Assembly (NCBI RefSeq): GCF_017377795.1
Contig: NZ_JAFRDR010000001.1
Coordinates: forward strand, 186,001-250,000
Direction: 5' to 3'
DNA from: Williamsia soli
GTDB taxonomy: Bacteria > Actinomycetota > Actinomycetes > Mycobacteriales > Mycobacteriaceae
DNA length: 64,000 nt
The notes under the pieces are model-generated. The model made no database searches. It had not been told where the DNA came from and saw nothing but the letters and a program-made list of their open reading frames with translations. Positions 26,353 to 34,482 of the stretch are shown piece by piece. Position 1 is the first letter of the stretch; every line of letters begins with the position of its first letter. Position numbers and translations under genes: made by a program.

Positions 26353-27135
26353 CTACGTCGGAACCGGCGGGTTCGGAATCTGGTCGAGCTCGGGCTCGTC
26401 GGCGCCCTTGGCGAACACCAGGGGATAGAGAATGCCGGCGATCACCGCACCGAGCAGCGGAGCCAGCCAGAACAGCCACAGCTGACCCGGCGCCCCATTG
26501 CCGTTGAAGAACGCGACGGCAGTCGATCGGGCCGGGTTCACCGACGTGTTGGTGATCGGGATGCTGATGAGGTGGATCAGGGTCAGTGTCAGTCCGATCG
26601 CGATGCCCGCGATGCCTGCTGGTGCACGAGTGTCGGTGGCGCCGAGGATCACGACGACGAAGATCGCCGTGAGGACGACCTCGGCGATCAGGGCAGCCAA
26701 GAGGGTGTATCCGGACGGGGAGTGGTCGCCGAATCCGTTCGCGGCCATATTGCCCTCGGCTTCGAAACCGTCTTTGCCTTTGGCTATGACAAGAATGACA
26801 ACGCCTGCAATAAGACCGCCGACCACTTGCACCACTATGTAACCGGGTACGTCTTTCCATTCGAATCGTTTGGCCAGTGCGGCCCCTACGGTGACAGCGG
26901 GATTGAAATGACCTCCCGAAATGTGGCCGAGTGCGTACACACCGGTCAGGACGGTGAGGCCGAACGCAATCGACACACCGAGGAAGCCGACGCCCACCTG
27001 GAAACTCGTTCCGGTGTCATCGTCTTGGGCAATCGACTTGGCGGCGAATACGGCTGTACCGCAACCGCCCAGAACCAGCCAGAATGTGCCCAGCGCTTCC
27101 GCAGCGAGCTTCTGGACAGTGGTCGGAGAGGACAT
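26353..27135 (-). CDS. aqpZ: Aquaporin Z-type channel (MIP family)
   Basis: The 260 aa protein has six hydrophobic helices and both pore motifs, N-P-A at residues 78-80 (H-F-N-P-A-V-T) and N-P-A-R at 200-203 (S-V-N-P-A-R-S). The sequence around them is of the water-selective AqpZ class rather than glycerol facilitators, which carry N-P-A-R-D and longer loops. I start at ATG 27135, preceded by GGAGG at 10 bases. It is convergent with copA across 22 bases and probably a single-gene unit. Confidence 0.92.
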   Translation of the reverse strand: MSSPTTVQKLAAEALGTFWLVLGGCGTAVFAAKSIAQDDDTGTSFQVGVGFLGVSIAFGLTVLTGVYALGHISGGHFNPAVTVGAALAKRFEWKDVPGYIVVQVVGGLIAGVVILVIAKGKDGFEAEGNMAANGFGDHSPSGYTLLAALIAEVVLTAIFVVVILGATDTRAPAGIAGIAIGLTLTLIHLISIPITNTSVNPARSTAVAFFNGNGAPGQLWLFWLAPLLGAVIAGILYPLVFAKGADEPELDQIPNPPVPT

Positions 27136-27347
27136 GTGGGTTATACCTCCATCAATGGGACGTGCCGGGCACCGACGAATAGACTCATGGCAGCGTGGAG
27201 CGCTCATGATGAACACGGGTGAATCCGCCGTTTGCTCTGCCGAAAGTATTACCACTGTGACCGCTGAATCGTTCTTCCGATTGCAAATTGAAATGTCACG
27301 GATCGAGAAAGGTGGCCGATCGTGCCGATGATTGCGGAGTCATACCC

Positions 27348-28322
27348 ATGAGCAACGTTGTCGATGGTCCCGAAATTGATTGCCTGCCCGTTCCCGGCGA
27401 TCCGGAACGGGTGCAGATCCTGACCTCGCGAGACGTTCCGCTCGGTGGTCCGAGGGCGATGGTGGTCCACCGCACACTGCCTCAGCGGGCCCGTTCGCTG
27501 ATCGGGGCGTGGTGCTTCGTCGACCATTATGGACCGGCGGACGTCAGCGAAACCGGTGGAATGGATGTACCCCCGCACCCGCATACCGGCCTGCAGACAG
27601 TGAGTTGGCTTTTCGAGGGTGAGATCGAGCATCGCGACAGTCTCGGTGAACACGCGATGGTGCGGCCCGGGGAGGTCAATCTGATGACCGCCGGTCACGG
27701 TATCTGCCACTCCGAGGTGTCGACGCCCGACACCACGGTGTTGCATGGCGTGCAGCTCTGGGTGGCGATGCCGGACGATGCACGTGACTCCGAGCGGCGT
27801 TTCGAGCACTTCGTCCCGGAGCCCTTCTCGGTCGACGGAGGGCGCGTGAGTGTCTTCATCGGAGAATTGCTCGGCAGGACATCGCCGGTCTCGACGTTCA
27901 CCCCGCTGGTCGGCGCGCAGATCGACCTCGACTCCGGGTCGTCGCTGACCATCCCGGTGCAGACCGATTTCGAATACGGGATCCTGGTCGATCAGGGAAC
28001 GGTCGGCGTCGAGGGCTCCGAGGTCGCCCGTACTGAGCTGGGATATGTGGGTATTGGCCATGACCAGATCACCGTGCAGAGTTCGGGCGACGGGCCTGCG
28101 CGACTGATTCTGCTGGGCGGCACACCTTTTGAGGAAGAACTGGTGATGTGGTGGAACTTCGTCGGACGCAGTCACGAGGAGATCGTGGCGTACCGGCAGC
28201 AATGGCAGGATCACTCGGACCGGTTTGGTGAGGTGTCCGGATACAGCGGTGATGTCGATCGGCTGCCTGCGCCGACGCTGCCGAATGCGAGGATCAAACC
28301 GCGCTCCGGCCCCGGTGCGTGA
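27348..28322 (+). CDS. Pirin-family bicupin protein
   Basis: The 324 aa protein is a pirin: two cupin barrels with the metal-binding residues H-P-H-T-G-L near residue 74 and G-H-G-I-C-H-S-E near 115, followed by the pirin C-terminal domain with G-G-T-P-F-E-E near 270. Pirins bind Fe and some act as quercetin dioxygenases or redox cofactors; activity here is not established. ATG 27348 has a GGAG nearby. It stands alone between divergent aqpZ and a small acetyltransferase gene. Confidence 0.9.
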   Translation: MSNVVDGPEIDCLPVPGDPERVQILTSRDVPLGGPRAMVVHRTLPQRARSLIGAWCFVDHYGPADVSETGGMDVPPHPHTGLQTVSWLFEGEIEHRDSLGEHAMVRPGEVNLMTAGHGICHSEVSTPDTTVLHGVQLWVAMPDDARDSERRFEHFVPEPFSVDGGRVSVFIGELLGRTSPVSTFTPLVGAQIDLDSGSSLTIPVQTDFEYGILVDQGTVGVEGSEVARTELGYVGIGHDQITVQSSGDGPARLILLGGTPFEEELVMWWNFVGRSHEEIVAYRQQWQDHSDRFGEVSGYSGDVDRLPAPTLPNARIKPRSGPGA

Positions 28323-28361
28323 CCCCGGAATAGCAGTGATGGGAAGGTGGTTGAGCGGGGC

Positions 28362-28727
28362 ATGACGCAAAACAGTGAAGCATTGACGGACAAGACCGGT
28401 GCGGCGGTGATCGTTTCGCCGGATCCGGCGAAACGCCGGTACACGGTCTCGGTGGAGGGGCAGGTCGCCGGGTTCACCCAGTACGCAGATCGGACCGCGC
28501 AAGGGTCGAGTCAGCGCGTTTTCTACCACACGGAGGTCGACGACGCCTTCGGTGGCCGCGGGCTGGCGACCATCCTGGTGAAGGAGGCCCTCGATGATGT
28601 TCGTGCGCAGGGGAAACGGATCGTAGGGGTGTGCCCGCTGGTGGCGGCGTACCTCAAGAAGCATCCTGAGTATTCCGACATCACCGACCCGGTCACCAAA
28701 GATGTTCTCACCTGGCTAGGGGTCTGA
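28362..28727 (+). CDS. Small GNAT-like N-acetyltransferase
   Basis: This 121 aa protein matches the short GCN5-related acetyltransferase type (Acetyltransf_CG): F-Y-H-T-E-V-D-D-A-F-G-G-R-G-L-A carries the acetyl-CoA pyrophosphate-binding loop, and the C-terminus R-I-V-G-V-C-P-L-V-A-A-Y-L-K-K-H-P-E-Y holds the conserved cysteine of the family. The acceptor is unknown. It follows the pirin gene by 39 bases. Confidence 0.85.
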   Translation: MTQNSEALTDKTGAAVIVSPDPAKRRYTVSVEGQVAGFTQYADRTAQGSSQRVFYHTEVDDAFGGRGLATILVKEALDDVRAQGKRIVGVCPLVAAYLKKHPEYSDITDPVTKDVLTWLGV

Positions 28728-28739
28728 GACCACAGCGAA

Positions 28740-29066
28740 TCAGGGCATACCGACCAGACGTGACAACGCGGCGGTGCCGGCTGCTGCCAGCACCACGACG
28801 ACGAACGGTGCCTTTCGCCACGCGAGGACACCACCGACGGTGACGCCGAGAATTCTCGCCGGGGTTGCGATGTCGCCGCCGTCGGTGAACGTCGCGGTGG
28901 CGACCAACGCGGCGAGCAGGACGACGGTGCCGGCGGTGGTGAGTTGCTGCAGGCGGTCGGGCAGCGTCCACCGCGCGGCAAGCACCGGTCCGGCAAACCG
29001 GAACGCGTACGTGCCGACGGCCAGCACGGCAATGCCCGCGAGCAGGACCGGGACCGATGTGGTCAT
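28740..29066 (-). CDS. azlD: Branched-chain amino acid exporter small subunit, AzlD family
   Basis: The 108 aa protein has three or four hydrophobic segments and the AzlD pattern G-T-Y-A-F-R-F-A-G-P-V-L near residue 18. With AzlC it forms a two-component exporter of branched-chain amino acids or similar compounds. The ATG at 29066 overlaps the AzlC stop by 4 bases. It converges with the acetyltransferase gene across 12 bases. Confidence 0.86.
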   Translation of the reverse strand: MTTSVPVLLAGIAVLAVGTYAFRFAGPVLAARWTLPDRLQQLTTAGTVVLLAALVATATFTDGGDIATPARILGVTVGGVLAWRKAPFVVVVLAAAGTAALSRLVGMP

Positions 29067-29755
29067 GAGTGGATCGCCGGTTTCGGACGCCGGAGGGGCA
29101 TGGTCAGCACCAGTGCCGACAACGCCAGCAGGATCGGGACGCCGGCGGGCAGCAACGGCGAGACCGCGACCGCGATCACCGCTCCGACTACCGCTGCGCG
29201 GCGGGTCGCCCGCTCTGCGAGCGACGGCAGTATCAAGGCGAGCAGTACCGCTGGGAATGCGGCATCGAGCCCGAACGCGTCGGTATCGCTGACCAGCGTC
29301 CCGCCGAGCGCGCCGACCAGGACCCCCAGGTTCCAGGAGACGAAGAGACCGCCCCCGCAGAGCCAGTACACCGATCGACGTTCGTGCGACGAGGTTTGCG
29401 ACAGGGTGAAGGCGACCGATTCGTCCACCATCAGATGTGATCCGACGAGCCGGCTCGCGAGCGAGGTACCGAAGACGTCGCCGAGGGAGAACCCGAACAA
29501 GATGTGGCGGGCGTTCGCGAGTAGGCCGGCCGACACAGCAGCGACGATGCCTCCGCCGGCGGCAACGATGGCAACGAACGCGAACTGGGATGCGCCCGCG
29601 AAAACGACGATCGACATCACCAGCGGCACCCACAAGGGGAGACCACTGCTGACGGCGATGGCGCCGAAGGAGAGGCCGACGACGGAGATCGCCGCGCACA
29701 CCAGAGCGATGTCGCGTGTGAGCTGAGGATCGAGTGTTCGCCATATCGAACGCAT
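29063..29755 (-). CDS. azlC: Branched-chain amino acid exporter large subunit, AzlC family
   Basis: This 230 aa membrane protein has the AzlC signature V-F-A-G-A-S-Q-F-A near residue 55 and L-N/L-L-A-N-A-R-H-I-L-F-G near 80, with about seven helices. It pairs with the overlapping azlD. ATG 29755 is used. The divergent XRE-cupin regulator gene starts 88 bases away, a layout typical of amino-acid-responsive control of this exporter. Confidence 0.88.
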   Translation of the reverse strand: MRSIWRTLDPQLTRDIALVCAAISVVGLSFGAIAVSSGLPLWVPLVMSIVVFAGASQFAFVAIVAAGGGIVAAVSAGLLANARHILFGFSLGDVFGTSLASRLVGSHLMVDESVAFTLSQTSSHERRSVYWLCGGGLFVSWNLGVLVGALGGTLVSDTDAFGLDAAFPAVLLALILPSLAERATRRAAVVGAVIAVAVSPLLPAGVPILLALSALVLTMPLRRPKPAIHS

Positions 29756-29782
29756 GACCAAAATAATGGACCACAGCTGCCT

Positions 29783-29800
29783 CGTTCGTCAAGCCGAACG
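29783..29800. promoter_or_regulatory. Inverted repeat between azlC and the XRE-cupin gene
   Basis: CGTTCG (29783-29788) and CGAACG (29795-29800) are exact complements with a 6-base spacer, followed by two further CGAAC copies nearby (29799-29803 partly, 29816-29820). The 88-base divergent region is the natural operator position for the XRE regulator. Confidence 0.5.
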
Positions 29801-29843
29801 AACGGTAGTCTGTGTCGAACGTATCGATCGAGGGGTCCACGAC

Positions 29844-30395
29844 ATGAGCGGCGCACCACTACAGGCAATAGCGACATCGCTGCAACGAGAACGAAAACGT
29901 ACCGGGTTGTCGCTCGCCGAGGTCGCACGGCGAGCCGGGGTCGCGAAATCCACCCTGTCGAGTCTGGAGGCGGGCAACGGCAACCCGAGTGTGGAGACGC
30001 TGTGGGCGCTCAGTACCGCACTGGGTGTTCCCTTTGCGCACCTCGTGCAGCCCCCGATTCCGCGCGTACAGGTGATTCGCGCAGGTGAGGGTCCCGCATT
30101 CTCCTCAGAACGGTCGAATTACCTGGCCACCTTGCTGGCCACGTGCCCGCCCAACGCCCGTCGCGACATCTACCTCATCGCGGCGCAGCCCGGTGAGCCT
30201 CGCGACGCCGATCCGCACGCAGCCGGTGTGGTGGAGCACGTTGTGCTCAGCGCCGGGCGGGCTCTGGTCGGCCTGACCGCCGAACCGGTCGAACTCGGGC
30301 CTGGTGACTACATCAGCTACCCCGGCGACCTTCCACACATCTTCAAGGCGTTGGTCCCCGACTGCAGTGCGGTGTTGATCTCCGAACACATCTGA
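29844..30395 (+). CDS. XRE-family regulator with C-terminal cupin domain
   Basis: The 183 aa protein has an N-terminal helix-turn-helix (S-L-A-E-V-A-R-R-A-G-V-A-K-S-T-L-S-S-L-E at about residues 20-40) and a C-terminal single cupin barrel ending in G-D-Y-I-S-Y-P-G-D-L-P-H. This architecture regulates transport and metabolism genes through a small ligand bound in the cupin. ATG 29844 has GAGGGG 8 bases upstream. It diverges from azlCD and is the likely regulator of that exporter. Confidence 0.88.
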   Translation: MSGAPLQAIATSLQRERKRTGLSLAEVARRAGVAKSTLSSLEAGNGNPSVETLWALSTALGVPFAHLVQPPIPRVQVIRAGEGPAFSSERSNYLATLLATCPPNARRDIYLIAAQPGEPRDADPHAAGVVEHVVLSAGRALVGLTAEPVELGPGDYISYPGDLPHIFKALVPDCSAVLISEHI

Positions 30396-30478
30396 GCCCG
30401 GCCCGGCGATGAGTTGTCTCCTGCGCCCTGGTCCATATGGGTGTACGCGAACCACACGGACCGGTAGGAGGTACCTCG

Positions 30479-31342
30479 ATGGCGGCACCTCGCCGCGGTG
30501 TCGGTCTGCCGACCTTTGGCCCGCTGGCCGGTCCGGAAGCGGTGTCTGTCATCGCCCGCACCGCCGATGACCTGGGCCTCGATGGCGTCTCTGCTACCGA
30601 TCGGCTGTTGCTGCCCGCCGACCCGGGCCCCGTCGGAAGGCCCTGTCAGCTGCCGATGCCCGTCTGGGATCCGATAGAGACGCTGACCTGGGCGGCGGCG
30701 CATACGACGCGCGTCCGGCTGGCGACGACGGTGATCCACTCGCTGTTCCAACCCCCGGTGGCGCTCGCTCGTCGGCTCGGGACTCTTGACCGGCTCAGCG
30801 GGGGCAGGCTGATGGTGGGCATCGGCCAGGGATGGACACCGCACGAACATGAGGCCGCGGGCGTGGCGATGTCCACGCGAGGAAGGCAGTTCGTGGAGCA
30901 CCTGGAGCTGATGCGCGAGTGCTGGCGGGCGGGACCGGTGTCCCATGCCGGAGAGTTCTACGATCTGAGATCTAGTTGGGTCGAACCCAAGCCGGTTCAA
31001 GACCCGCTCCCGGTGTTCATCGCCGCGGTGACCCCGGACGGGATCGCGCAGGCGGCCGCAATCGCAGACGGCTTCATGTTCCCCGTGACCTGCTGGGATG
31101 CCGCACGCGATGCCGTCCGAGGATATCGAGAGGCGGGAGGGAGCGGCCCGATCGCGCTGCGGCTCAATCCGATTCGGGACCGGCGCGATCATGCTCTCGA
31201 GAGATTCTCCGAGTCGCTGGCCGCCGACTTCGGTCGGGCCCTGGCTCTCGGTGCGGACGAGGTGCACTGGGAGTTCAACCAGTCGTCGATGACTTTGGCC
31301 GATCAGTGCAAGGCCATGGCACTCATCGCCGATATGGCCTAA
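30479..31342 (+). CDS. LLM-class (luciferase-like) flavin or F420 oxidoreductase
   Basis: This 287 aa protein is a bacterial luciferase-like TIM barrel, with V-G-L-P-T-F-G-P at the start, T-R-V-R-L-A-T-T-V in the third strand, and L-D-R-L-S-G-G-R-L-M-V-G-I-G-Q-G-W near residue 100. In mycobacterial relatives such proteins often use F420 rather than FMN; the cofactor cannot be decided here. It has a strong AGGAGG 8 bases before ATG 30479. Its stop is 2 bases from a KstR-type operator that controls the next gene. Confidence 0.85.
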   Translation: MAAPRRGVGLPTFGPLAGPEAVSVIARTADDLGLDGVSATDRLLLPADPGPVGRPCQLPMPVWDPIETLTWAAAHTTRVRLATTVIHSLFQPPVALARRLGTLDRLSGGRLMVGIGQGWTPHEHEAAGVAMSTRGRQFVEHLELMRECWRAGPVSHAGEFYDLRSSWVEPKPVQDPLPVFIAAVTPDGIAQAAAIADGFMFPVTCWDAARDAVRGYREAGGSGPIALRLNPIRDRRDHALERFSESLAADFGRALALGADEVHWEFNQSSMTLADQCKAMALIADMA

Positions 31343-31344
31343 AT

Positions 31345-31358
31345 TAGAACGAGTTCTA
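31345..31358. promoter_or_regulatory. KstR-type operator
   Basis: TAGAACGAGTTCTA at 31345-31358 is a palindrome with 6-base arms and fits the KstR consensus TNNAACNNGTTNNA at every fixed position. KstR is the TetR repressor of cholesterol and steroid catabolism in mycobacteria and rhodococci. It lies 29-42 bases upstream of the FAD-dehydrogenase start. Confidence 0.75.
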
Positions 31359-31386
31359 GTTTGGGTCGCGTCAGTGAGGAAATGTG

Positions 31387-32838
31387 ATGAAGGCAGAGTT
31401 GCCCGAGGTAGTACCCGTGTCGGACGTCGACGCGTGGACCGATGAGGTCGACGTCCTGGTGGTCGGATGCGGTGTCTCCGGCGGCAGCGCCGCGGTGGCG
31501 GCGGCCTCCGACGGGGCGCAGGTGCTCGTCCTCGAACGCGCCGCCGTTGCCGGTGGCACCTCATCGATGGCAGGCGGCCATTTCTACCTCGGTGGCGGGA
31601 CCGCCGTGCAGAAGGCAACAGGCCACGACGACTCACCCGAGGAGATGGAGAAGTACCTGCTCGCGGTCTCACGTGACCCCGAACCCGAGAAGATCCACGC
31701 CTACAGCCATGGCAGCGTCGAGCATTTCGACTGGCTGGAGTCGCTGGGGTTCGAGTTCGAGCGCAGCTATTACCCCGAGAAGGCCGTCATCCAGCCCGAG
31801 ACACAGGGCCTGATGTACACGGGGAACGAGAAGGTCTGGCCGTTCTGTGAACAGGCCGTTCCCGCTCCCCGTGGGCACAAGGTCCCCGTGAAGGGTGACC
31901 TGGGCGGTGCCGGAATGGTGGTCGATCTGCTCGTCAAACGCCTCGCTGAGTTGGGTACAGAGATCCGGTACGAGACGGGTGCCCGCAACCTGGTCGTGGA
32001 TGAGTCCGGTGCCGTGGTCGGGGTGAAGTGGAAGCGACTGCAAGACACCGGCTTCATCAAGGCGAAGTCCGTGATCATCGCGGCGGGCGGTTTCGTGATG
32101 AACGAATCGATGGTCGCCGAGTTCGTCCCGCAGATGGCCGAGAAGCCGTACACGCTGGGCAGTACCTATGACGACGGGCTCGGTATCCGCCTCGGCGCAT
32201 CTGTGGGCGCCGCACTCAAACACATGGATCAGCCCTTTGTCACCGCCCCCGTCTACCCTCCGTCGATCTTGCTGACCGGCATCGCCGTCAACAAGGACGG
32301 GAACAGATTCGTCAACGAGGATTCGTATCACTCACGGACCTCGGCGTTCGTCATGGAGCAACCGGACGCCATCGCCTATCTGATCGTCGACGAGGCGCAC
32401 CTGGAGCGACCCGAGTTTCCTCTCGCCCCACTCATCGACGGCTGGGAGACTGTTGCTGAGATGGAGTCGGCATTGGGGATCCCGACGGGGAACCTGACGA
32501 AGTCGCTCGACCGATACAACGACAACGCCGCCCGGGGAGAGGATCCCGACTTCAACAAGCGGCCGGAATGGCTTGCACCGCAGAACAGTGGCCCGTGGGG
32601 CGCGTTCGATCTCTCCCTTGGTAAGGCGATGTACGCGGGTTTCACGATGGGTGGGGTGGCGACATCGGTCGACGGTGAGGTCCTCACGGAGGCCGGCGAC
32701 GTGGTGCCGGGGCTCTACGCGGCGGGTGCCGGGGCTGCGAACATCGCCCAGGACGGGAAGGGTTACGCGAGCGGGACGCAGCTGGGTGAGGGGTCGTTCT
32801 TCGGTCGGCGGGCGGGACGCCACGCGGCGGCACGCTGA
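31387..32838 (+). CDS. FAD-binding dehydrogenase of the fumarate reductase/KstD-like family, probably steroid-related
   Basis: The 483 aa protein has the FAD Rossmann motif V-V-G-C-G-V-S-G-G near residue 27, the flavin loop A-G-G-T-S-S-M-A-G-G, and the C-terminal G-L-Y-A-A-G-A-G motif of FAD_binding_2 proteins. This family includes 3-ketosteroid delta-1- and delta-4-dehydrogenases and fumarate reductases. The KstR box just upstream ties it to steroid degradation, but I do not claim KstD itself because the sequence is not a clear match. ATG 31387 follows a GAGG; GTG at 31384 is adjacent. Confidence 0.85.
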   Translation: MKAELPEVVPVSDVDAWTDEVDVLVVGCGVSGGSAAVAAASDGAQVLVLERAAVAGGTSSMAGGHFYLGGGTAVQKATGHDDSPEEMEKYLLAVSRDPEPEKIHAYSHGSVEHFDWLESLGFEFERSYYPEKAVIQPETQGLMYTGNEKVWPFCEQAVPAPRGHKVPVKGDLGGAGMVVDLLVKRLAELGTEIRYETGARNLVVDESGAVVGVKWKRLQDTGFIKAKSVIIAAGGFVMNESMVAEFVPQMAEKPYTLGSTYDDGLGIRLGASVGAALKHMDQPFVTAPVYPPSILLTGIAVNKDGNRFVNEDSYHSRTSAFVMEQPDAIAYLIVDEAHLERPEFPLAPLIDGWETVAEMESALGIPTGNLTKSLDRYNDNAARGEDPDFNKRPEWLAPQNSGPWGAFDLSLGKAMYAGFTMGGVATSVDGEVLTEAGDVVPGLYAAGAGAANIAQDGKGYASGTQLGEGSFFGRRAGRHAAAR

Positions 32839-32844
32839 GCCACG

Positions 32845-33369
32845 CTATGGGGAGACCGACACTTCTTCCTGGGCGATCTGGCGTCGTCGGGCGCGCACGA
32901 ACACATGACGGAAGGTCAGGAACCTGACTGCTGTGGCGATCAGGTTGACCGTCATCAGCACCACCAGCTCGAGCCGGCTCGAGGGGTGCTCGGAGATCTG
33001 GTGCAACGCCATCAGTGACAGTGCGCTGAGTGCTGCGCCGAAGCCGAACACCAAGATGCCTTGCACGTGATGCACCAGCAGTCGATGGCTGCCGCGCAGC
33101 GCAAAAGTGAACGCGCGGTTGGCTGCGGTGTTGAGAATGGCCGCGATGAGCATCGATACGAAGTTTGCCGCCTGAGCGCCCATCAGCGGATGAAGCGACA
33201 GGTACATCAGTGCGTACGCCGTCGTGCAGAGGATGCCTACAGCACAAAAACGCAAGACCTGGGTCGACAAGGGCTTACGAAGTAGTTCGACGAGAAAGTG
33301 CCGCCGGGGAGGATCTTGCGCCGCCTCAGCGGTCTCGATCGCGTCTCCGGGGACCGGGCCTACCGTCAC
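32845..33369 (-). CDS. GtrA-family membrane protein
   Basis: The protein (174 aa with this start) has four transmembrane segments and the GtrA pattern F-C-A-V-G-I-L-C-T-T-A-Y near residue 42 and R-F-L-T-F-R-H-V-F near the end. GtrA proteins flip polyprenyl-linked sugars for cell-wall or lipopolysaccharide modification. GTG 33369 is a working start; GTG at 33375 and 33378 are also possible, and a longer frame would run through a strong hairpin upstream. The stop is 6 bases from that of the convergent FAD-dehydrogenase gene. Confidence 0.85.
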   Translation of the reverse strand: MTVGPVPGDAIETAEAAQDPPRRHFLVELLRKPLSTQVLRFCAVGILCTTAYALMYLSLHPLMGAQAANFVSMLIAAILNTAANRAFTFALRGSHRLLVHHVQGILVFGFGAALSALSLMALHQISEHPSSRLELVVLMTVNLIATAVRFLTFRHVFVRARRRQIAQEEVSVSP

Positions 33370-33403
33370 ACCCACCACGATATGGCAGGAACCCCCAAAA
33401 TGT

Positions 33404-33436
33404 GTTATCGCCCCGGCCGGTGGCCGGGGCGACAAC
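33404..33436. terminator. Strong stem-loop upstream of the GtrA gene
   Basis: Arms of 15 bases (33404-33418 and 33422-33436) pair with one mismatch around a 3-base loop, giving a very GC-rich hairpin. On the minus strand it is followed by CACATTTTG. It lies 35-67 bases before the GtrA start and after a first hairpin that ends the fasciclin gene, so it may be a second terminator or a leader structure. Confidence 0.5.
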
Positions 33437-33462
33437 TTCTATGTTTGCTGTATCAAAGGAGC

Positions 33463-33512
33463 GACTCGAGTCGGGACGGTCGGTCGGGGGGTGTACCGCC
33501 CCGACCCGAGTC
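33463..33512 (-). terminator. Hairpin after the fasciclin-lipoprotein gene
   Basis: Arms 33463-33475 and 33500-33512 pair over 13 bases with one mismatch, and an inner alternative pairing (33482-33489 with 33499-33506) overlaps. It begins 38 bases beyond the fasciclin stop on the minus strand and is followed by CTCCTTTG. It is the likely transcription terminator of that gene. Confidence 0.55.
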
Positions 33513-33549
33513 TTGATCTACCCCAGATGCTGGTTCTCGCAGTCGCGGA

Positions 33550-34221
33550 TTACGCGGCCGGAGGCGTCAGCACCGTGTCGATGAGGTAGACGGTTGCGTT
33601 GGCGGTTTTCACACCGCCACAGACCACAGAGGCATCCTGAACCTTGAGGGTGTCGACCGGACCGGCGACGGTCACGGTGCCGCCTTCGACGGTCGCGTGG
33701 TCGCCGATGACCTGCTCAGGGGTGAGCTGGCCGGGGACAACGTGGTAGGTCAGGATCTTGGTCAGGGTTGCGCTGTCGGTCTTGAGGGACTCGACGGTCG
33801 CCGGGGGCAGCTTGGCGAAGGCGTCATCGGTCGGGGCGAAGACGGTGAACTCGCCGCCGTTCAGGGTGTCCACCAGGTTGACATCGGGGTTGAGCTGGCC
33901 GGATACGGCCTGCGTCAGGGTCTTGAGCATCGGGTTGTTGCTCGCGGCGGTGGCAACCGGATCGGCAGCCATTCCGTCAACCGATCCTGCGCCGGTGGGG
34001 TTTGCCTCGGCGTATGCCGCACAACCGGGTCCGACCAGGGTGGCGGGCTCCATCGAAGTGCTTGAATCCGAGGACATCTCGGAAGAAGTCATGGGTGCCG
34101 ACGTCGCGGCACTGGACGAAGAGGAGTCGGAACTGTCGTCCGAACAACCTGCCACGAGGCCGATTGCCAAGCCAACGCTCGCCACTGTTACTGCGACGCG
34201 CTGAATTCGTTTGAGAGCCAT
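33550..34221 (-). CDS. MPT83-like fasciclin-domain lipoprotein
   Basis: The 223 aa protein closely follows M. tuberculosis MPT83/MPT70: lipobox V-A-G-C with Cys26, a Ser/Thr-rich linker, then [14 protein letters not shown] and a fasciclin (FAS1) domain with [11 protein letters not shown] and [10 protein letters not shown], ending in [11 protein letters not shown]. It should be a surface lipoprotein with a role in adhesion or cell-envelope function; the exact role is unknown even in mycobacteria. A SigK-type promoter lies 109-135 bases upstream, and SigK is encoded nearby. Confidence 0.93.
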   Translation of the reverse strand: MALKRIQRVAVTVASVGLAIGLVAGCSDDSSDSSSSSAATSAPMTSSEMSSDSSTSMEPATLVGPGCAAYAEANPTGAGSVDGMAADPVATAASNNPMLKTLTQAVSGQLNPDVNLVDTLNGGEFTVFAPTDDAFAKLPPATVESLKTDSATLTKILTYHVVPGQLTPEQVIGDHATVEGGTVTVAGPVDTLKVQDASVVCGGVKTANATVYLIDTVLTPPAA

Positions 34222-34329
34222 GTTCGCTGTCCTATCGATTGCTGTCGGTCTACTGCACGGTGTGGGCGACGCTGCCGTTGCTCGGACTCGAGCTCCGGCT
34301 TCTGCCGATCACTTGGTCGATCACTGCAG

Positions 34330-34356
34330 GTTCGGAGCTGTGCGCAGAGCGGATGG
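34330..34356 (-). promoter_or_regulatory. SigK-type promoter for the fasciclin gene
   Basis: Read on the minus strand, the sequence is CCATCC (34351-34356), 15 bases, then CCGAAC (34330-34335). The SigK consensus known from mycobacterial mpt70/mpt83 promoters is CCATCC and CCGAAT, so only the last base differs. It would give a 5' untranslated region of about 100 bases. Confidence 0.65.
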
Positions 34357-34392
34357 GTATGGATCGAAAAGAATTTTTCCGAGTTCGGAGAA

Positions 34393-34419
34393 CCATCCGG
34401 AATGCCGACGACTCCGAAT
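34393..34419 (+). promoter_or_regulatory. SigK-type promoter for the molybdoenzyme-sigK-rskA operon
   Basis: CCATCC at 34393-34398 and CCGAAT at 34414-34419 are separated by exactly 15 bases, a perfect match to the mycobacterial SigK promoter. The gene start is 63 bases downstream. Since sigK is in this operon, the promoter would make SigK self-amplifying. Confidence 0.75.
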
Positions 34420-34482
34420 CCCCTTCGTTATCAACACTTGCCAGTGCGTTACCCAATCGAGATCTTCTGAAGGGCTGAGGAA

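Noticed and set aside
30317-31672. A 451-codon minus-strand frame opposite the LLM flavoprotein
   Set aside because: It has low complexity (runs of Arg, Pro and His) and is antisense to a gene with a strong ribosome-binding site.
31387-32838. Naming the FAD dehydrogenase kstD
   Set aside because: The KstR box supports a steroid role, but the sequence around the flavin and active site does not clearly match KstD, so only a family name is given.
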